Source: Mesorhizobium sp. L2C084A000
GTDB lineage: Bacteria; Pseudomonadota; Alphaproteobacteria; Rhizobiales; Rhizobiaceae
Reading direction: 5' to 3'
Length of the DNA stretch: 37,604 nucleotides
NCBI RefSeq assembly: GCF_000502875.1
Contig: NZ_AYWX01000001.1
Coordinates: 236,638 to 274,241 of the forward strand
Below are positions 1-7,866 of the stretch, piece after piece. The notes under the pieces were generated by a model. It worked only from the letters and a program-made list of their open reading frames with translations, ran no database searches and was not told where the DNA came from. The position numbers and the translations under genes are program-made. The stretch's first letter is position 1, and each line of letters starts with the position of its first letter.

Positions 1-921
1 CCCGACCTTCCCACAGGTCGCGGGCGCCGCTCGACTGAGCAGTTCCACCAGACCGGCAACATCGGCGCGGTCGGCCTTGGCCGGCGGCATAAACGCACAG
101 TAGGGATGCCCGAGGCGCACCGAGACGGAGGAGAGCGCAATCAGCCGACCGGCCTCCAGATCGGCGCGCGCCATGACCCGCTGGCCAAGGGCGATGCCCA
201 GACCCAGTCTTGCCGAGGCGATCGCCAGGCTGGACAGGCCGACGCGCCGCCCGTGCGACGGGTCGGGCGAGCGACTGCCGCCGGATGCCGCGAACCAGTC
301 CGCCCAGGTCGGGTGCGAGGCATAGTTCGGCCCCCAATTGGTGTGGATGAACTGGCTCTCGTGCAAATCCGCCAGACTGGGATCGCCATTGCCGTGCCGG
401 TGCCAGAATTCCGGTGCACAGACCGGCAGGACATCGTCATGGACGAGACGAACAAGTTTCAGCCCGGGATAGTGATAGTCGCCATAGCTGATGCGCAGAT
501 CGATGTTCTGGCGCATCAGGTCGACCGGATCGTCCTCGACCCGAACGTCGATCGCCATCTGCGGAAAGGCATCGAGAAGTACCGCCAGCCTCGGCGCCAG
601 CCACAGTTCGGCCAACGAGAATGGCACACTGACGACCAGACGCGTCCGCACCCCGCCCTCCAGCATGCGCTGGCCTATGGTGGCGATGTCTCCCAAAGCT
701 TTCGCTGTCTGCGGATAGATGGCGTGGCCGGCGTCGGTGAGCGCGATGCGATTGCCGCTACGCACAAACAGCTGCTTGCCGAACCAGCTCTCGAGGTTGC
801 GGATCTGCTGGCTGACCGCCGCCGACGATACGCCGAGTTCAGAGGCGGCCAAAGTGAAGCTGCCGGCACGCGCCGCAACCTCGAAAGCCTTGATCGCATT
901 CAGCGGCGGCAACCGTTCCAC
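1..921 (-). CDS. LysR-family regulator, GcvA-like, cut by the window edge
   Basis: This is a LysR-type DNA-binding regulator. The open frame runs on the minus strand from a GTG at 921 to position 1 without a stop, so 307 residues are visible and the C-terminus lies outside; LysR proteins are usually about 300 residues, so little is missing. The N-terminus reads VERLPPLNAIKAFEVAARAG, followed by a winged helix-turn-helix (about residues 5-65) typical of the GcvA branch, then a periplasmic-binding-like effector domain. An in-frame stop lies at about 952-954 and no ATG occurs between it and the GTG, which fixes the start. The gene is divergent from the oxygenase at 1018, which is the obvious target, possibly with the following catabolic genes. 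The effector is unknown. Confidence 0.88.
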   Translation of the reverse strand, partial: MERLPPLNAIKAFEVAARAGSFTLAASELGVSSAAVSQQIRNLESWFGKQLFVRSGNRIALTDAGHAIYPQTAKALGDIATIGQRMLEGGVRTRLVVSVPFSLAELWLAPRLAVLLDAFPQMAIDVRVEDDPVDLMRQNIDLRISYGDYHYPGLKLVRLVHDDVLPVCAPEFWHRHGNGDPSLADLHESQFIHTNWGPNYASHPTWADWFAASGGSRSPDPSHGRRVGLSSLAIASARLGLGIALGQRVMARADLEAGRLIALSSVSVRLGHPYCAFMPPAKADRADVAGLVELLSRAAPATCGKVG

Positions 922-931
922 ATCGAGTCCG

Positions 932-944
932 TAAGTTTTTCTTA
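932..944. promoter_or_regulatory. Possible LysR box in the divergent promoter region
   Basis: TAAG-TTTTT-CTTA is a short interrupted palindrome that fits the T-N11-A rule for LysR binding sites. It lies just upstream of the regulator's GTG and 73 bp from the oxygenase start. The arms are only four bases long, so a chance match is possible. Confidence 0.35.
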
Positions 945-1017
945 GCCAATCCTAACTATTTTCGACGTTGAGAGAAAGATTTTTTTGCCGTCTCATAAGC
1001 TCACAACCTTCGGAGCC

Positions 1018-1812
1018 ATGACGATGAAAGACATCCTCGATCTCAACCGCTATCCGCTCGACCGCGAAGGCAGCGCCGAATGGCAGCGCCTTGTCGAACA
1101 ATCCGTCGCCGCGCTCGAAGCCGACGGCATGTTCAATCTGGAAGGGTTTTTGCGCCCCGGCGTGGCGGAACAAGCCGTGCGCGAAATCCAGCCGGTGATG
1201 GCCGCGCGCTCGCATGCGCACAAGCGCATGCACAACATCTACTTCAAGCCTGACATTCCCGAGCTTGCACCCGACCATCCGGCGCTGCGCAAGGTGGAGA
1301 CCATCAGTCACACCGTCTGTGCCGACCAGATTCCTGGCAGTGTCGTGCTCGCCATCTACGAATACGAACCGCTACTGCGCTTCCTGGCAGCGACGATGGG
1401 CAAGCCCAGATTGCATGTCATGCAGGATCCCCTGGCCCGTACCAACGTCATGGCCTATCGCGCCGGCGAGGCTTTGAACTGGCATTTCGATCGTTCCGAA
1501 TTCACGACGACGCTGTTGTTGCAGGCAGCGGAGCGTGGCGGCGACCTCGAATACCGCACCGATCTGAGGTCGGACGACAATCCCAACTATGACGGCGTCG
1601 CAAGGCTGCTGGAAGGGCGCGACCCCGATTCCAAGATCCTGTGCATGAAACCGGGCACACTCAATGTCTTCCGCGGCAAGAACACCGCGCATCGCGTCAC
1701 CACCGTCGAAGGCGAGCGAGAGCGCATGATCGCGGTGTTTTCCTACTATGAGAAGCCCGGCGTGATGTTTAGCGCCGAGGAGCGCGTCGGCTTCTACGGC
1801 CGCGCCGCCTGA
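1018..1812 (+). CDS. Fe(II)/2-oxoglutarate oxygenase, HalD/BesD-like, with hydroxylase-type HxD motif
   Basis: Predicted cytosolic non-haem iron oxygenase of 264 residues. The cupin core shows YRAGEALNWHFDRSEF with H156 and D158 as the first two iron ligands, and H225 in NTAHRVT as the third; an arginine in the following EGERERM stretch probably binds 2-oxoglutarate. The layout resembles the HalD/BesD group of amino-acid halogenases and their hydroxylase relatives. In true halogenases the Asp is replaced by Gly to make room for chloride; here Asp is kept, so hydroxylation is expected. The start at 1018 is chosen because CGGAG precedes it; an in-frame TTG at 985 would add eleven residues but has no better ribosome site. 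It is divergent from the LysR gene and is followed by a GntR gene and two enolase-type enzymes. A free amino acid or a derivative is a plausible substrate (inference). Confidence 0.8.
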   Translation: MTMKDILDLNRYPLDREGSAEWQRLVEQSVAALEADGMFNLEGFLRPGVAEQAVREIQPVMAARSHAHKRMHNIYFKPDIPELAPDHPALRKVETISHTVCADQIPGSVVLAIYEYEPLLRFLAATMGKPRLHVMQDPLARTNVMAYRAGEALNWHFDRSEFTTTLLLQAAERGGDLEYRTDLRSDDNPNYDGVARLLEGRDPDSKILCMKPGTLNVFRGKNTAHRVTTVEGERERMIAVFSYYEKPGVMFSAEERVGFYGRAA

Positions 1813-1866
1813 GACCGAAGAGGCAATATGCCAGCGGCCCCAAGAATCCGAAGATGACCTCTTGTT

Positions 1867-1882
1867 AGATTGTCGACAATCT
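1867..1882. promoter_or_regulatory. Perfect 16-bp palindrome, probable GntR/FCD operator
   Basis: AGATTGTCGACAATCT is a perfect palindrome ending 36 bases before the GntR gene start. Its core TTGTCGACAA matches the TNGTNNNACNA style of operator known for FadR/FCD-type GntR regulators, so autoregulation and control of the downstream enzymes are likely. Confidence 0.7.
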
Positions 1883-1918
1883 GCTTGTCTTGCTTTCGAT
1901 TTCCCTGGGAGCGGCCGA

Positions 1919-2611
1919 ATGGCGAAAGCGGATTTCAGTCCGATTGCGGACACGACGCGACGCGCCGAGATCGTCGCGCTGTTGCGGCGCGCGATCCTGA
2001 CCGGGCAGCTCGCACCCGGCCAGAAGCTCAACGAGCTGCGGATTTCCGAACAAATGCGGGTCAGCCGCGCGCCGTTGCGCGAGGCAATGCGCGAGCTGGT
2101 GCAGGAAGGCATCCTGACCAGCATTCCCTATGCCGGCACCTTTGTCATCGAGGTCACAGCCAAGGACATCGACGATGCCTATTCGTTCAACAAGGTGATG
2201 GACGAGCTGGCCATCGAGCGGGCGTGGCCGCTGCGCGACCAGCGCTTCTTCGACGAGCTCGACCGGCGCCACGAAGCCGTGAAGCAGGCGACCCGTGCGT
2301 TGGACACGACACGCCAAATCGAAACCGCGCTGCAACTGCATGGCCTGATCTACGAATGGGCCGACAATTCGGTGCTGCTGGAAACCTGGCAACGGCTGAC
2401 CAGCCGGCTGCAGATGTATTTTGCGCTCCACCAACATGCCCGCAATGAGCCGGTTCCGGCCGAAGACGTTCACGAAACCTATGTGCGGTTGCTGAAGGGC
2501 AAGGACATGCGTGCCGCCCAGCGCCATGCCAGGGAGCACATCGATCTCGATTTCGAGGAGTTGCTTGCCTACGCGCGCGGCCTCGAACAACGCCCGTCGA
2601 GGGGCGCCTGA
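1919..2611 (+). CDS. GntR-family regulator, FCD subfamily
   Basis: Transcriptional regulator of 230 residues. The N-terminal winged helix (about residues 12-75) contains ILTGQLAPGQKLNELRISEQ and VSRAPLREAMREL, the GntR hallmark. The rest is an all-helical FCD ligand-binding domain, with histidines in LHGLIYEW and HAREHIDLDF that could hold a metal. The ATG at 1919 has GGGAG seven bases upstream; an earlier non-ATG start at 1862 would put the operator inside the gene and is rejected. The gene sits directly upstream of two enolase-superfamily enzymes. FCD regulators usually respond to small carboxylic acids or sugar acids, so the inducer is probably a pathway intermediate (inference). Confidence 0.88.
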   Translation: MAKADFSPIADTTRRAEIVALLRRAILTGQLAPGQKLNELRISEQMRVSRAPLREAMRELVQEGILTSIPYAGTFVIEVTAKDIDDAYSFNKVMDELAIERAWPLRDQRFFDELDRRHEAVKQATRALDTTRQIETALQLHGLIYEWADNSVLLETWQRLTSRLQMYFALHQHARNEPVPAEDVHETYVRLLKGKDMRAAQRHAREHIDLDFEELLAYARGLEQRPSRGA

Positions 2612-2646
2612 CCCGTTCCCAACATCACAGACAGCGGACAAGACAC

Positions 2647-3753
2647 GTGCAGATCGAAACCATCAAGGCCTACCATGTCGTGCAGCCCTTCGTGGACGGG
2701 CCATACCGCATGTCGAAGGGGCGCGAGGCCAACGCTTTCGACGCGGTGATCGTGTCGATCACCTCCGACAGCGGCCTTACCGGCTGGGGCGAGATGGCGC
2801 CGCTCGGCAATTTCTATTCGGCAGCCTTCCCGGCCGGCACCCGCGCCGGCGTGCCCGAAATCGCGCCGCACCTTATCGGCCACGATCCGCGCGGGCTGGC
2901 AAGCATCGGGCGGCTGATGGATACGGTGTTCAAGGGCCATTCCTACATCAAGTCGGCGCTCGACATGGCCTGCTGGGATCTGGCGGCACGAGCCGCCGAC
3001 GTGCCGCTGGTAACGCTGCTGGGCGGCAAGGAGAGCGAGACGGCCGAACTCTACAAGGTCGTCACGCACGGCAGCGTCGACGCCATGGCCGCGCTGGCCA
3101 AGCGCATCGTCAAGGATGGTTTCCACCGGCTGCAGGTCAAGGTCGGCGGCAATGTCCATGACGACATCGAACGCGTCGCCGCGGTCGCCGCCTCGGTGCC
3201 GAAAGGCACGGTCATCTTCTGCGATGCCAACGCCGGCTGGACCCCCTACCAGGCGCGCCAGTTTGCCGACGCGACGCGCAGCATCGACTACACGTTCGAG
3301 CAGCCCTGCACGACAATCGAGGAGAACATGTCGGTGCGCCGCATGCTCGACAAACCGATGGTGCTCGACGAATCCGTCACCTCGCTCGAGGCGATGCTGG
3401 AAATCCATCGCCTGGGTGCGGCCGACGGGCTGACCCTGAAGATCTCGCGCCTTGGCGGCGTGACGAAGACGCGCCAGATCCGCGACGTTGCCGTCGACCT
3501 CGGCTTCATGATCACGGTCGAGGACACGGGCGGCGCCGAGATCGACACGGCGGCGATGGCGCATCTATCGCTGTCGACGCCGGAAGAGCGGCGGCTGCAT
3601 GCGATCGCCTTCCATGAATGGGTGACGGTGCGCACGGCGTCGAACATGCCGCCGGTCACCGGCAGCCGCATGGGCGTTCCAGATGGCCCCGGCCTTGGCA
3701 TCGATGTCGTTCCCGATTTGCTCGGGAAGCCTTTCTTCGTGGTCGGCCGCTGA
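2647..3753 (+). CDS. Enolase-superfamily enzyme, hydroxyproline-betaine epimerase / cis-3-hydroxyproline dehydratase-like
   Basis: Mandelate racemase / muconate lactonizing enzyme family protein of 368 residues with a GTG start. It has an N-terminal capping domain (about 1-120) and a TIM barrel. Visible catalytic features are K165 in LQVKVGG, metal ligands D193 (CDANAGW), E218 (FEQPC) and D241 (LDES), and K265 in LTLKISRLGG. Two opposed lysines are the acid-base pair expected for 1,1-proton transfer or for syn/anti dehydration at the alpha carbon of an amino acid. This pattern, with QVK in place of KxK and the VEDTGG strand, resembles the group that includes 4R-hydroxyproline betaine 2-epimerase (HpbD) and cis-3-hydroxy-L-proline dehydratase. 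It is followed after one base by a second enolase gene, so the two are co-translated. The substrate cannot be fixed from sequence. Confidence 0.82.
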   Translation: MQIETIKAYHVVQPFVDGPYRMSKGREANAFDAVIVSITSDSGLTGWGEMAPLGNFYSAAFPAGTRAGVPEIAPHLIGHDPRGLASIGRLMDTVFKGHSYIKSALDMACWDLAARAADVPLVTLLGGKESETAELYKVVTHGSVDAMAALAKRIVKDGFHRLQVKVGGNVHDDIERVAAVAASVPKGTVIFCDANAGWTPYQARQFADATRSIDYTFEQPCTTIEENMSVRRMLDKPMVLDESVTSLEAMLEIHRLGAADGLTLKISRLGGVTKTRQIRDVAVDLGFMITVEDTGGAEIDTAAMAHLSLSTPEERRLHAIAFHEWVTVRTASNMPPVTGSRMGVPDGPGLGIDVVPDLLGKPFFVVGR

Positions 3754-3754
3754 G

Positions 3755-4939
3755 ATGAAAATCCGCGGGATCAAAGCCACGCCGATCAATTTGCGCCTCG
3801 AGGCGCCCTATGCCTGGGTGTTCGGCGAACTCGACGGATTTTCGCCGACCATCGTCGAAGTCGAGACGGAGGATGGCTTGATTGGCCTCGGCGAAGCGCC
3901 GACGCCGGCGGCGGCCGCGATCATCAACGATGTCCTGGCGCCATGGCTGGTCGGGCGCGATGCCTTCGACATCGCCGGCGCCGAGCATGTCTGCCTGCCC
4001 TTCTGGACCGGCGTGCAGTCGATCAACGACCGCACCCGCATCATGGCTTTCGGCGCCATCGAGATGGCTTTGTGGGACCTGCGCGGGAAGGCGTGGAACC
4101 AGCCGCTCTACCAGTTGCTCGGCGGCGCCGTGCGCAAGGACATCCCGTTCACCGACTATTTTTCGCTGCGCGGTGACGGGCCAAAGGTGAAGGGCGAGAC
4201 GACGCCGGAGGAAGTCGCCGACTATTGCGTCGAATTGCACGAGACGCATGGAACGACCTTCTTCGAAGGCAAGTTCTCGACCGAAGATCCGAAAATCTCG
4301 CTCAGGATGGTCGAGCTGATCCGCAAGAAACTCGGCGACGATGCGATGATCCGCATCGATTCCAACCAGGCCTATTCGCTCAGCACCGCGCGTCGCCTAG
4401 CGCGGCCGCTGGAAGACCTCGGCGTGCGCAACTGGGAGGATCCGGTGGCGACGATCGAGGAGATGCGCGAATTGCGGCGCCATTGCTCGATCCCGTTTTC
4501 GACCCACAACATCGACATTGCGCGCGCCATGGAAACCAAGGTGCCGGACGCCTTCGTCGGCAACCCGACGACGCATGGCGGCATAGGCCGGCTGTTGCGC
4601 TTCGTCGGCGCCTGCGAGCATGCCGGCATCGATTTCTGGTGCTACAGCGGTGACAGCGGCATCGGCAGTGCCGCCTATCTGCACCTGTGCGCGGCACTAG
4701 GCTGGATCAGGGAGCCTAACCAGTCGCTGTTTCGCATGCTGCCGATGGATGTCACCGAGGAAGGGCCGTTTTCGCCGAGAAACAATTTCGTGCGCGTTCC
4801 GGAAGGTCCCGGTCTCGGCGTCACCTTATCGCGCGAAAACCTCGCTGCCTGTCACAGAGACTTTACCGAGAAAGGACCGTGCAACAAGTATCATGACCCG
4901 GCAAAGCCCGGAACCTATCGCCGTTTGCCGCTGAACTAG
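3755..4939 (+). CDS. Second enolase-superfamily protein, distant glucarate-dehydratase-like, substrate unknown
   Basis: Mandelate racemase / muconate lactonizing family protein of 394 residues. The ATG at 3755 lies one base after the stop of the previous gene, so translation is coupled; longer upstream in-frame starts would overlap that gene and are unlikely. Probable metal ligands are D202/N204 in RIDSNQAY, E228 in NWEDPV and N252 in STHNID. A single lysine, K173 in FFEGKFS, stands where the family usually has KxK. The C-terminal barrel end FWCYSGDSGIGSAAYLHL aligns by eye with the glucarate dehydratase strand that carries the catalytic histidine, but no histidine is present there. It may therefore use different acid-base chemistry, or another residue such as H274. 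Its role beside the first enolase and the oxygenase is unknown; a later step on the same substrate is plausible. Confidence 0.78.
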   Translation: MKIRGIKATPINLRLEAPYAWVFGELDGFSPTIVEVETEDGLIGLGEAPTPAAAAIINDVLAPWLVGRDAFDIAGAEHVCLPFWTGVQSINDRTRIMAFGAIEMALWDLRGKAWNQPLYQLLGGAVRKDIPFTDYFSLRGDGPKVKGETTPEEVADYCVELHETHGTTFFEGKFSTEDPKISLRMVELIRKKLGDDAMIRIDSNQAYSLSTARRLARPLEDLGVRNWEDPVATIEEMRELRRHCSIPFSTHNIDIARAMETKVPDAFVGNPTTHGGIGRLLRFVGACEHAGIDFWCYSGDSGIGSAAYLHLCAALGWIREPNQSLFRMLPMDVTEEGPFSPRNNFVRVPEGPGLGVTLSRENLAACHRDFTEKGPCNKYHDPAKPGTYRRLPLN

Positions 4940-5130
4940 ATGACGGCAAGACCGACGGCCAGGCACGAGAAGCCAACCACCGCGACTTCGGCCGGGAAGG
5001 TTGGACAAAGACGATGGAAGCAGTGCAGCCAGCAATCCGGCGCGTCCGTGCCACGACTAGATACCGGGCAAAACCGCATGCTAAGATTCCGATCGACAGG
5101 CCTCTCTGGCGATCCGAAATGGAGCAATCC

Positions 5131-5142
5131 ACGAAATTTCGT
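5131..5142. promoter_or_regulatory. Perfect 12-bp palindrome upstream of the ABC importer operon
   Basis: ACGAAATTTCGT is a perfect palindrome 34 bases before the binding-protein start at 5177. Its CGAAATTTCG core closely resembles the CGAAAATTTCG core of the LysR box at 11707-11721, which fronts the paralogous binding-protein gene. A shared regulator is likely. The rest of 4940-5176 holds no convincing gene. Confidence 0.5.
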
Positions 5143-5176
5143 CAACCATAAGAAATAGGGGAAAGGGTAAAAACCC

Positions 5177-6841
5177 ATGAGCAAGAACTACACCATTCTC
5201 GACCTGATCCGGCGCAATCGCACGCCGCTTGAAAATCACCTGATCGACGGCCTTGTCGACGGTCGTGTCAGCCGCCGCGACTTCGTCCGTCACGGCAGCC
5301 TGCTCGGCCTGTCGCTGCCGCTGCTGGGCCGTATCGGCATGGCAGCCGGCCTCAGCGGCATGCCGTCGCTGGCGCGCGCCCAAGGCGCGCCCGGCGCCAC
5401 CATCCGCGTCGCCAGCAGCGTGCCGGCAGCGACAATCGACCCGGTCACCATCGCTGACGCAGGCGGCCTGCTGGTCATGCAGCAGGTTGCCGAATTCCTT
5501 TGCGTCGACGGCCCTGACCTCGTTCTTCAGCCGGCCTTGGCCGAAAGCTGGAAGCCGAACGACAATGGCACCGTTTGGACCTTCAAGCTGCGCAAAGGCG
5601 TAAAATTCCACAGCGGCGGCGAGATGAAAGCCGACGATGTCGTGGCCAGCATCGACCGCCTTGCCGATCCGGCCAATTCGTCCAATGCGCTGTCGGTGTT
5701 CACCGGCATCCTGCAGAAGGGCGCCTCGAAGAAGGTCGACGACTACACGGTGGAATTCCACCTCGATGCGCCGAACGGCAACTTCCCCTACATGCTGTCG
5801 TCCGACAACTATAACGCCGTCATCATCCCGGCGAGCTACAAGGGCGACTATGAAAAGAGCTTCGACGGCACCGGGCCGTTCAGAATAGAGAAATACACGG
5901 CAAAGGTCGGTGCGTCCTTCGTCCGCAACGAGGACTATTGGGGGCCGAAGGCGCTGCCGGAACGCACCGAGTTCACCTTCTTCACCGACATGCAGCCGCA
6001 GATCCTGGCGCTGCAGGGCGGCCAGGTCGACATCATCAACCAGATGCCGGTGCTGGCCGGCGTCGCTCTGCTCAACGATCCGAACGTCGACATCATCAGC
6101 TTGAAGTCGTCAGCCCATCAGCAACTGCACATGCGCTGCGACGAGGGCCCGTTGAAGGATGCGCGCGTGCGCCGTGCCATTGCGCTCTGCCTCGATCGCG
6201 ACAAGCTGGCCGCCGGCCTCATGAAGGGACGCTCCGCTCTGGGCAATGACAGCCCATTCGCCGCCGTCTATCCTTCGACCGATACGAGCGTGCCGCAACG
6301 CAAGCAGGATATCGCCCAGGCCAAGCAGCTCATGGAAGCAGCCGGCCTTGGCCAGGGCTTCAAGATAACCCTGACCACCGAACGCTACCTAGAAATCCCT
6401 GAATACGCCCAGCTCATCCAGAACTGGGTCAAGGAGATCGGTGTTCAACTCGACCTCAATATCCTCGACCAGAGCGGCTATTACGGAGACGCGGTGTTCG
6501 GCAAGTCGAACTGGCTGGATTCGGTGATGGGCATCACCGACTATGGTCACCGCGGCGTGCCGAATGTCTATCTCGCGGCACCGCTGAAGAGTGAAGGCAC
6601 CTGGAACGCGGCACACTTCAAGAACAAGGACTATGACGCGCTGGCGACCAGCTACATCGCGGCCCTCGATCTCGAGGCGCAGAAGGCCGACGCCGGCAAG
6701 ATCCAGAAGCTGCTGCTCGAGGAAACGCCTGTCATCTTCGGCTATTTCTACGACTATCTGACGGCGACGGCGAAGGGCGTGGCCGGCGTACAGCCGACCG
6801 CCATGTCGCAGCTGTTCCTCGATAAGGCATCGAAGGCCTGA
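5177..6841 (+). CDS. Peptide/nickel-type ABC transporter substrate-binding protein (SBP 1)
   Basis: Periplasmic solute-binding protein of family 5 (OppA/DppA-like), 554 residues. A twin-arginine export signal is visible: SRRDFVRHG with R33-R34, then a hydrophobic stretch and a likely cut near ARAQG at about residue 70. The mature part has the family features KLRKGVKFHSG, GTGPF and NPDYW-like NEDYWG. Proteins of this family bind peptides, opines, oligosaccharides or metal complexes; the ligand cannot be read from sequence. It is the first gene of a four-gene importer operon. A small GGGTAAAAACCC dyad lies right before the ATG. A stable hairpin follows the gene. A close paralogue lies at 11807. 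Confidence 0.9.
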   Translation: MSKNYTILDLIRRNRTPLENHLIDGLVDGRVSRRDFVRHGSLLGLSLPLLGRIGMAAGLSGMPSLARAQGAPGATIRVASSVPAATIDPVTIADAGGLLVMQQVAEFLCVDGPDLVLQPALAESWKPNDNGTVWTFKLRKGVKFHSGGEMKADDVVASIDRLADPANSSNALSVFTGILQKGASKKVDDYTVEFHLDAPNGNFPYMLSSDNYNAVIIPASYKGDYEKSFDGTGPFRIEKYTAKVGASFVRNEDYWGPKALPERTEFTFFTDMQPQILALQGGQVDIINQMPVLAGVALLNDPNVDIISLKSSAHQQLHMRCDEGPLKDARVRRAIALCLDRDKLAAGLMKGRSALGNDSPFAAVYPSTDTSVPQRKQDIAQAKQLMEAAGLGQGFKITLTTERYLEIPEYAQLIQNWVKEIGVQLDLNILDQSGYYGDAVFGKSNWLDSVMGITDYGHRGVPNVYLAAPLKSEGTWNAAHFKNKDYDALATSYIAALDLEAQKADAGKIQKLLLEETPVIFGYFYDYLTATAKGVAGVQPTAMSQLFLDKASKA

Positions 6842-6868
6842 GCGGAAAGGAAAAGCCAATCCTCTAAC

Positions 6869-6894
6869 AGCCAGCTCCCGCATGGGGGCTGGCT
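6869..6894 (+). other. Stable RNA hairpin between binding-protein and permease genes
   Basis: AGCCAGCTCCC and GGGGGCTGGCT can form an 11-bp stem (one G-U pair) around the loop GCAT. There is no following T-run, so it is more likely a processing or stability element that raises binding-protein mRNA over permease mRNA, as is common in ABC operons, than a full terminator. Confidence 0.65.
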
Positions 6895-6898
6895 CCAC

Positions 6899-6904
6899 AA
6901 GGAG
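6899..6904 (+). promoter_or_regulatory. Ribosome binding site pointing to an ATT start
   Basis: AAGGAG lies eight bases before an ATT codon at 6913. No ATG, GTG or TTG exists in this frame between the upstream stop (6865-6867) and the ATG at 6976, so this strong Shine-Dalgarno sequence argues for initiation at ATT. Confidence 0.55.
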
Positions 6905-6912
6905 TCCTAGCC

Positions 6913-7866
6913 ATTCTCTCCTTCCTTGTCCGGCGTGTCTCGCTGTCGCTCGTCACGCTGTTCCTGCTCAGCATCATGGTGTTCCTGGGCGGCCAGGTGC
7001 TGCCCGGTAATGTCGGGCGCGCAATATTGGGTCCGTTCGCAGACCAGCGCGCGGTCGACACGCTCAATCACACGCTCGGTGTCGATCGTCCGCTGCTGAC
7101 GCAGTATTGGAGCTGGATCTCCAATTTCGTCCAGGGCGACATGGGCACGTCCTACATCTTCCGCTCGCCGGTCGCGCCTTTCGTCATCGATGCGCTCGGC
7201 AATTCGATGAAGCTGGCGGCGGTCGCCTTCGTTCTGGTGGTGCCGATCGGCATCCTCGGCGGCGTCGTTGCCGCGCTCAACCTCAACCGGCCGCTCGATC
7301 GCATCATCAGCCTTGGCGGCCTGTCGGTGACGGTGCTGCCGGAATTCGTCACCGGCATCATCCTGATCCTGATCTTCGGCGTGTGGCTGCGCTGGCTGCC
7401 GATCTCGGCCGCATGGCCGCGCGATGCCGGCTTCTTCACGCAGCTCTATTACCTGATCCTGCCCTCGCTGCCGCTGTTCCTGGTGCTGTTCGGCTACATC
7501 GCCCGCATGGCACGCTCCGGCATGATCGAGGCGCTCGATTCCGACTACACGCGAACGGCCGTGCTGAAAGGCCTGCCCTGGCGCACGGTGATCTGGCGGC
7601 ATGTGCTGCGCAACGCGCTGTTGCCGACCATCACCGTCATCGCGACACAGACCGGCTATCTCATCGGCGGCTTGGTCGTCATCGAAACGCTGTTTCGCTA
7701 CCAGGGCATCGGCTCGCTGATCTTCACCGCCGCGCGCGGCAAGGATTTCCCGACGCTGGAATCCGGCATTCTCACCATCGGCATCGTCTATGCTGTGGCC
7801 ACCCTTGTCGCCGACTTCCTCTATTCCGTGCTCAATCCGCGCATCCGGCTGGGGTCAGATCAATGA
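6913..7866 (+). CDS. ABC transporter permease, DppB/OppB-like, probable ATT start
   Basis: Inner-membrane permease of 317 residues if translated from ATT at 6913, or 296 from the first ATG at 6976. The residues between these points (ILSFLVRRVSLSLVTLFLLS) are the conserved first membrane helix of DppB-type permeases, which start with a short LRR-like basic patch and one long helix; starting at 6976 would cut this helix. About six membrane helices are expected. The cytoplasmic coupling loop reads DYTRTAVLKGLPWRTVIWRH, the EAA-type motif that docks on the ATPase. The gene ends in an ATGA overlap with the next permease. Function: one half of the membrane channel of the importer encoded at 5177-10764. 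Confidence 0.85.
   Translation: MLSFLVRRVSLSLVTLFLLSIMVFLGGQVLPGNVGRAILGPFADQRAVDTLNHTLGVDRPLLTQYWSWISNFVQGDMGTSYIFRSPVAPFVIDALGNSMKLAAVAFVLVVPIGILGGVVAALNLNRPLDRIISLGGLSVTVLPEFVTGIILILIFGVWLRWLPISAAWPRDAGFFTQLYYLILPSLPLFLVLFGYIARMARSGMIEALDSDYTRTAVLKGLPWRTVIWRHVLRNALLPTITVIATQTGYLIGGLVVIETLFRYQGIGSLIFTAARGKDFPTLESGILTIGIVYAVATLVADFLYSVLNPRIRLGSDQ

Noticed and set aside
106..945. 279-residue open frame on the plus strand
   Set aside because: It is a composition-driven shadow of the LysR gene on the minus strand, whose translation has clear family motifs while this one has none.
1018..1812. Amino-acid halogenase
   Set aside because: The HxD motif keeps its Asp (H156-F-D158); chlorinating members have Gly there, so halogenation is unlikely.
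4940..5158. Short open frames on both strands between the second enolase and SBP 1
   Set aside because: No ribosome site or recognisable motif; the stretch is best read as a promoter region with the palindrome at 5131.
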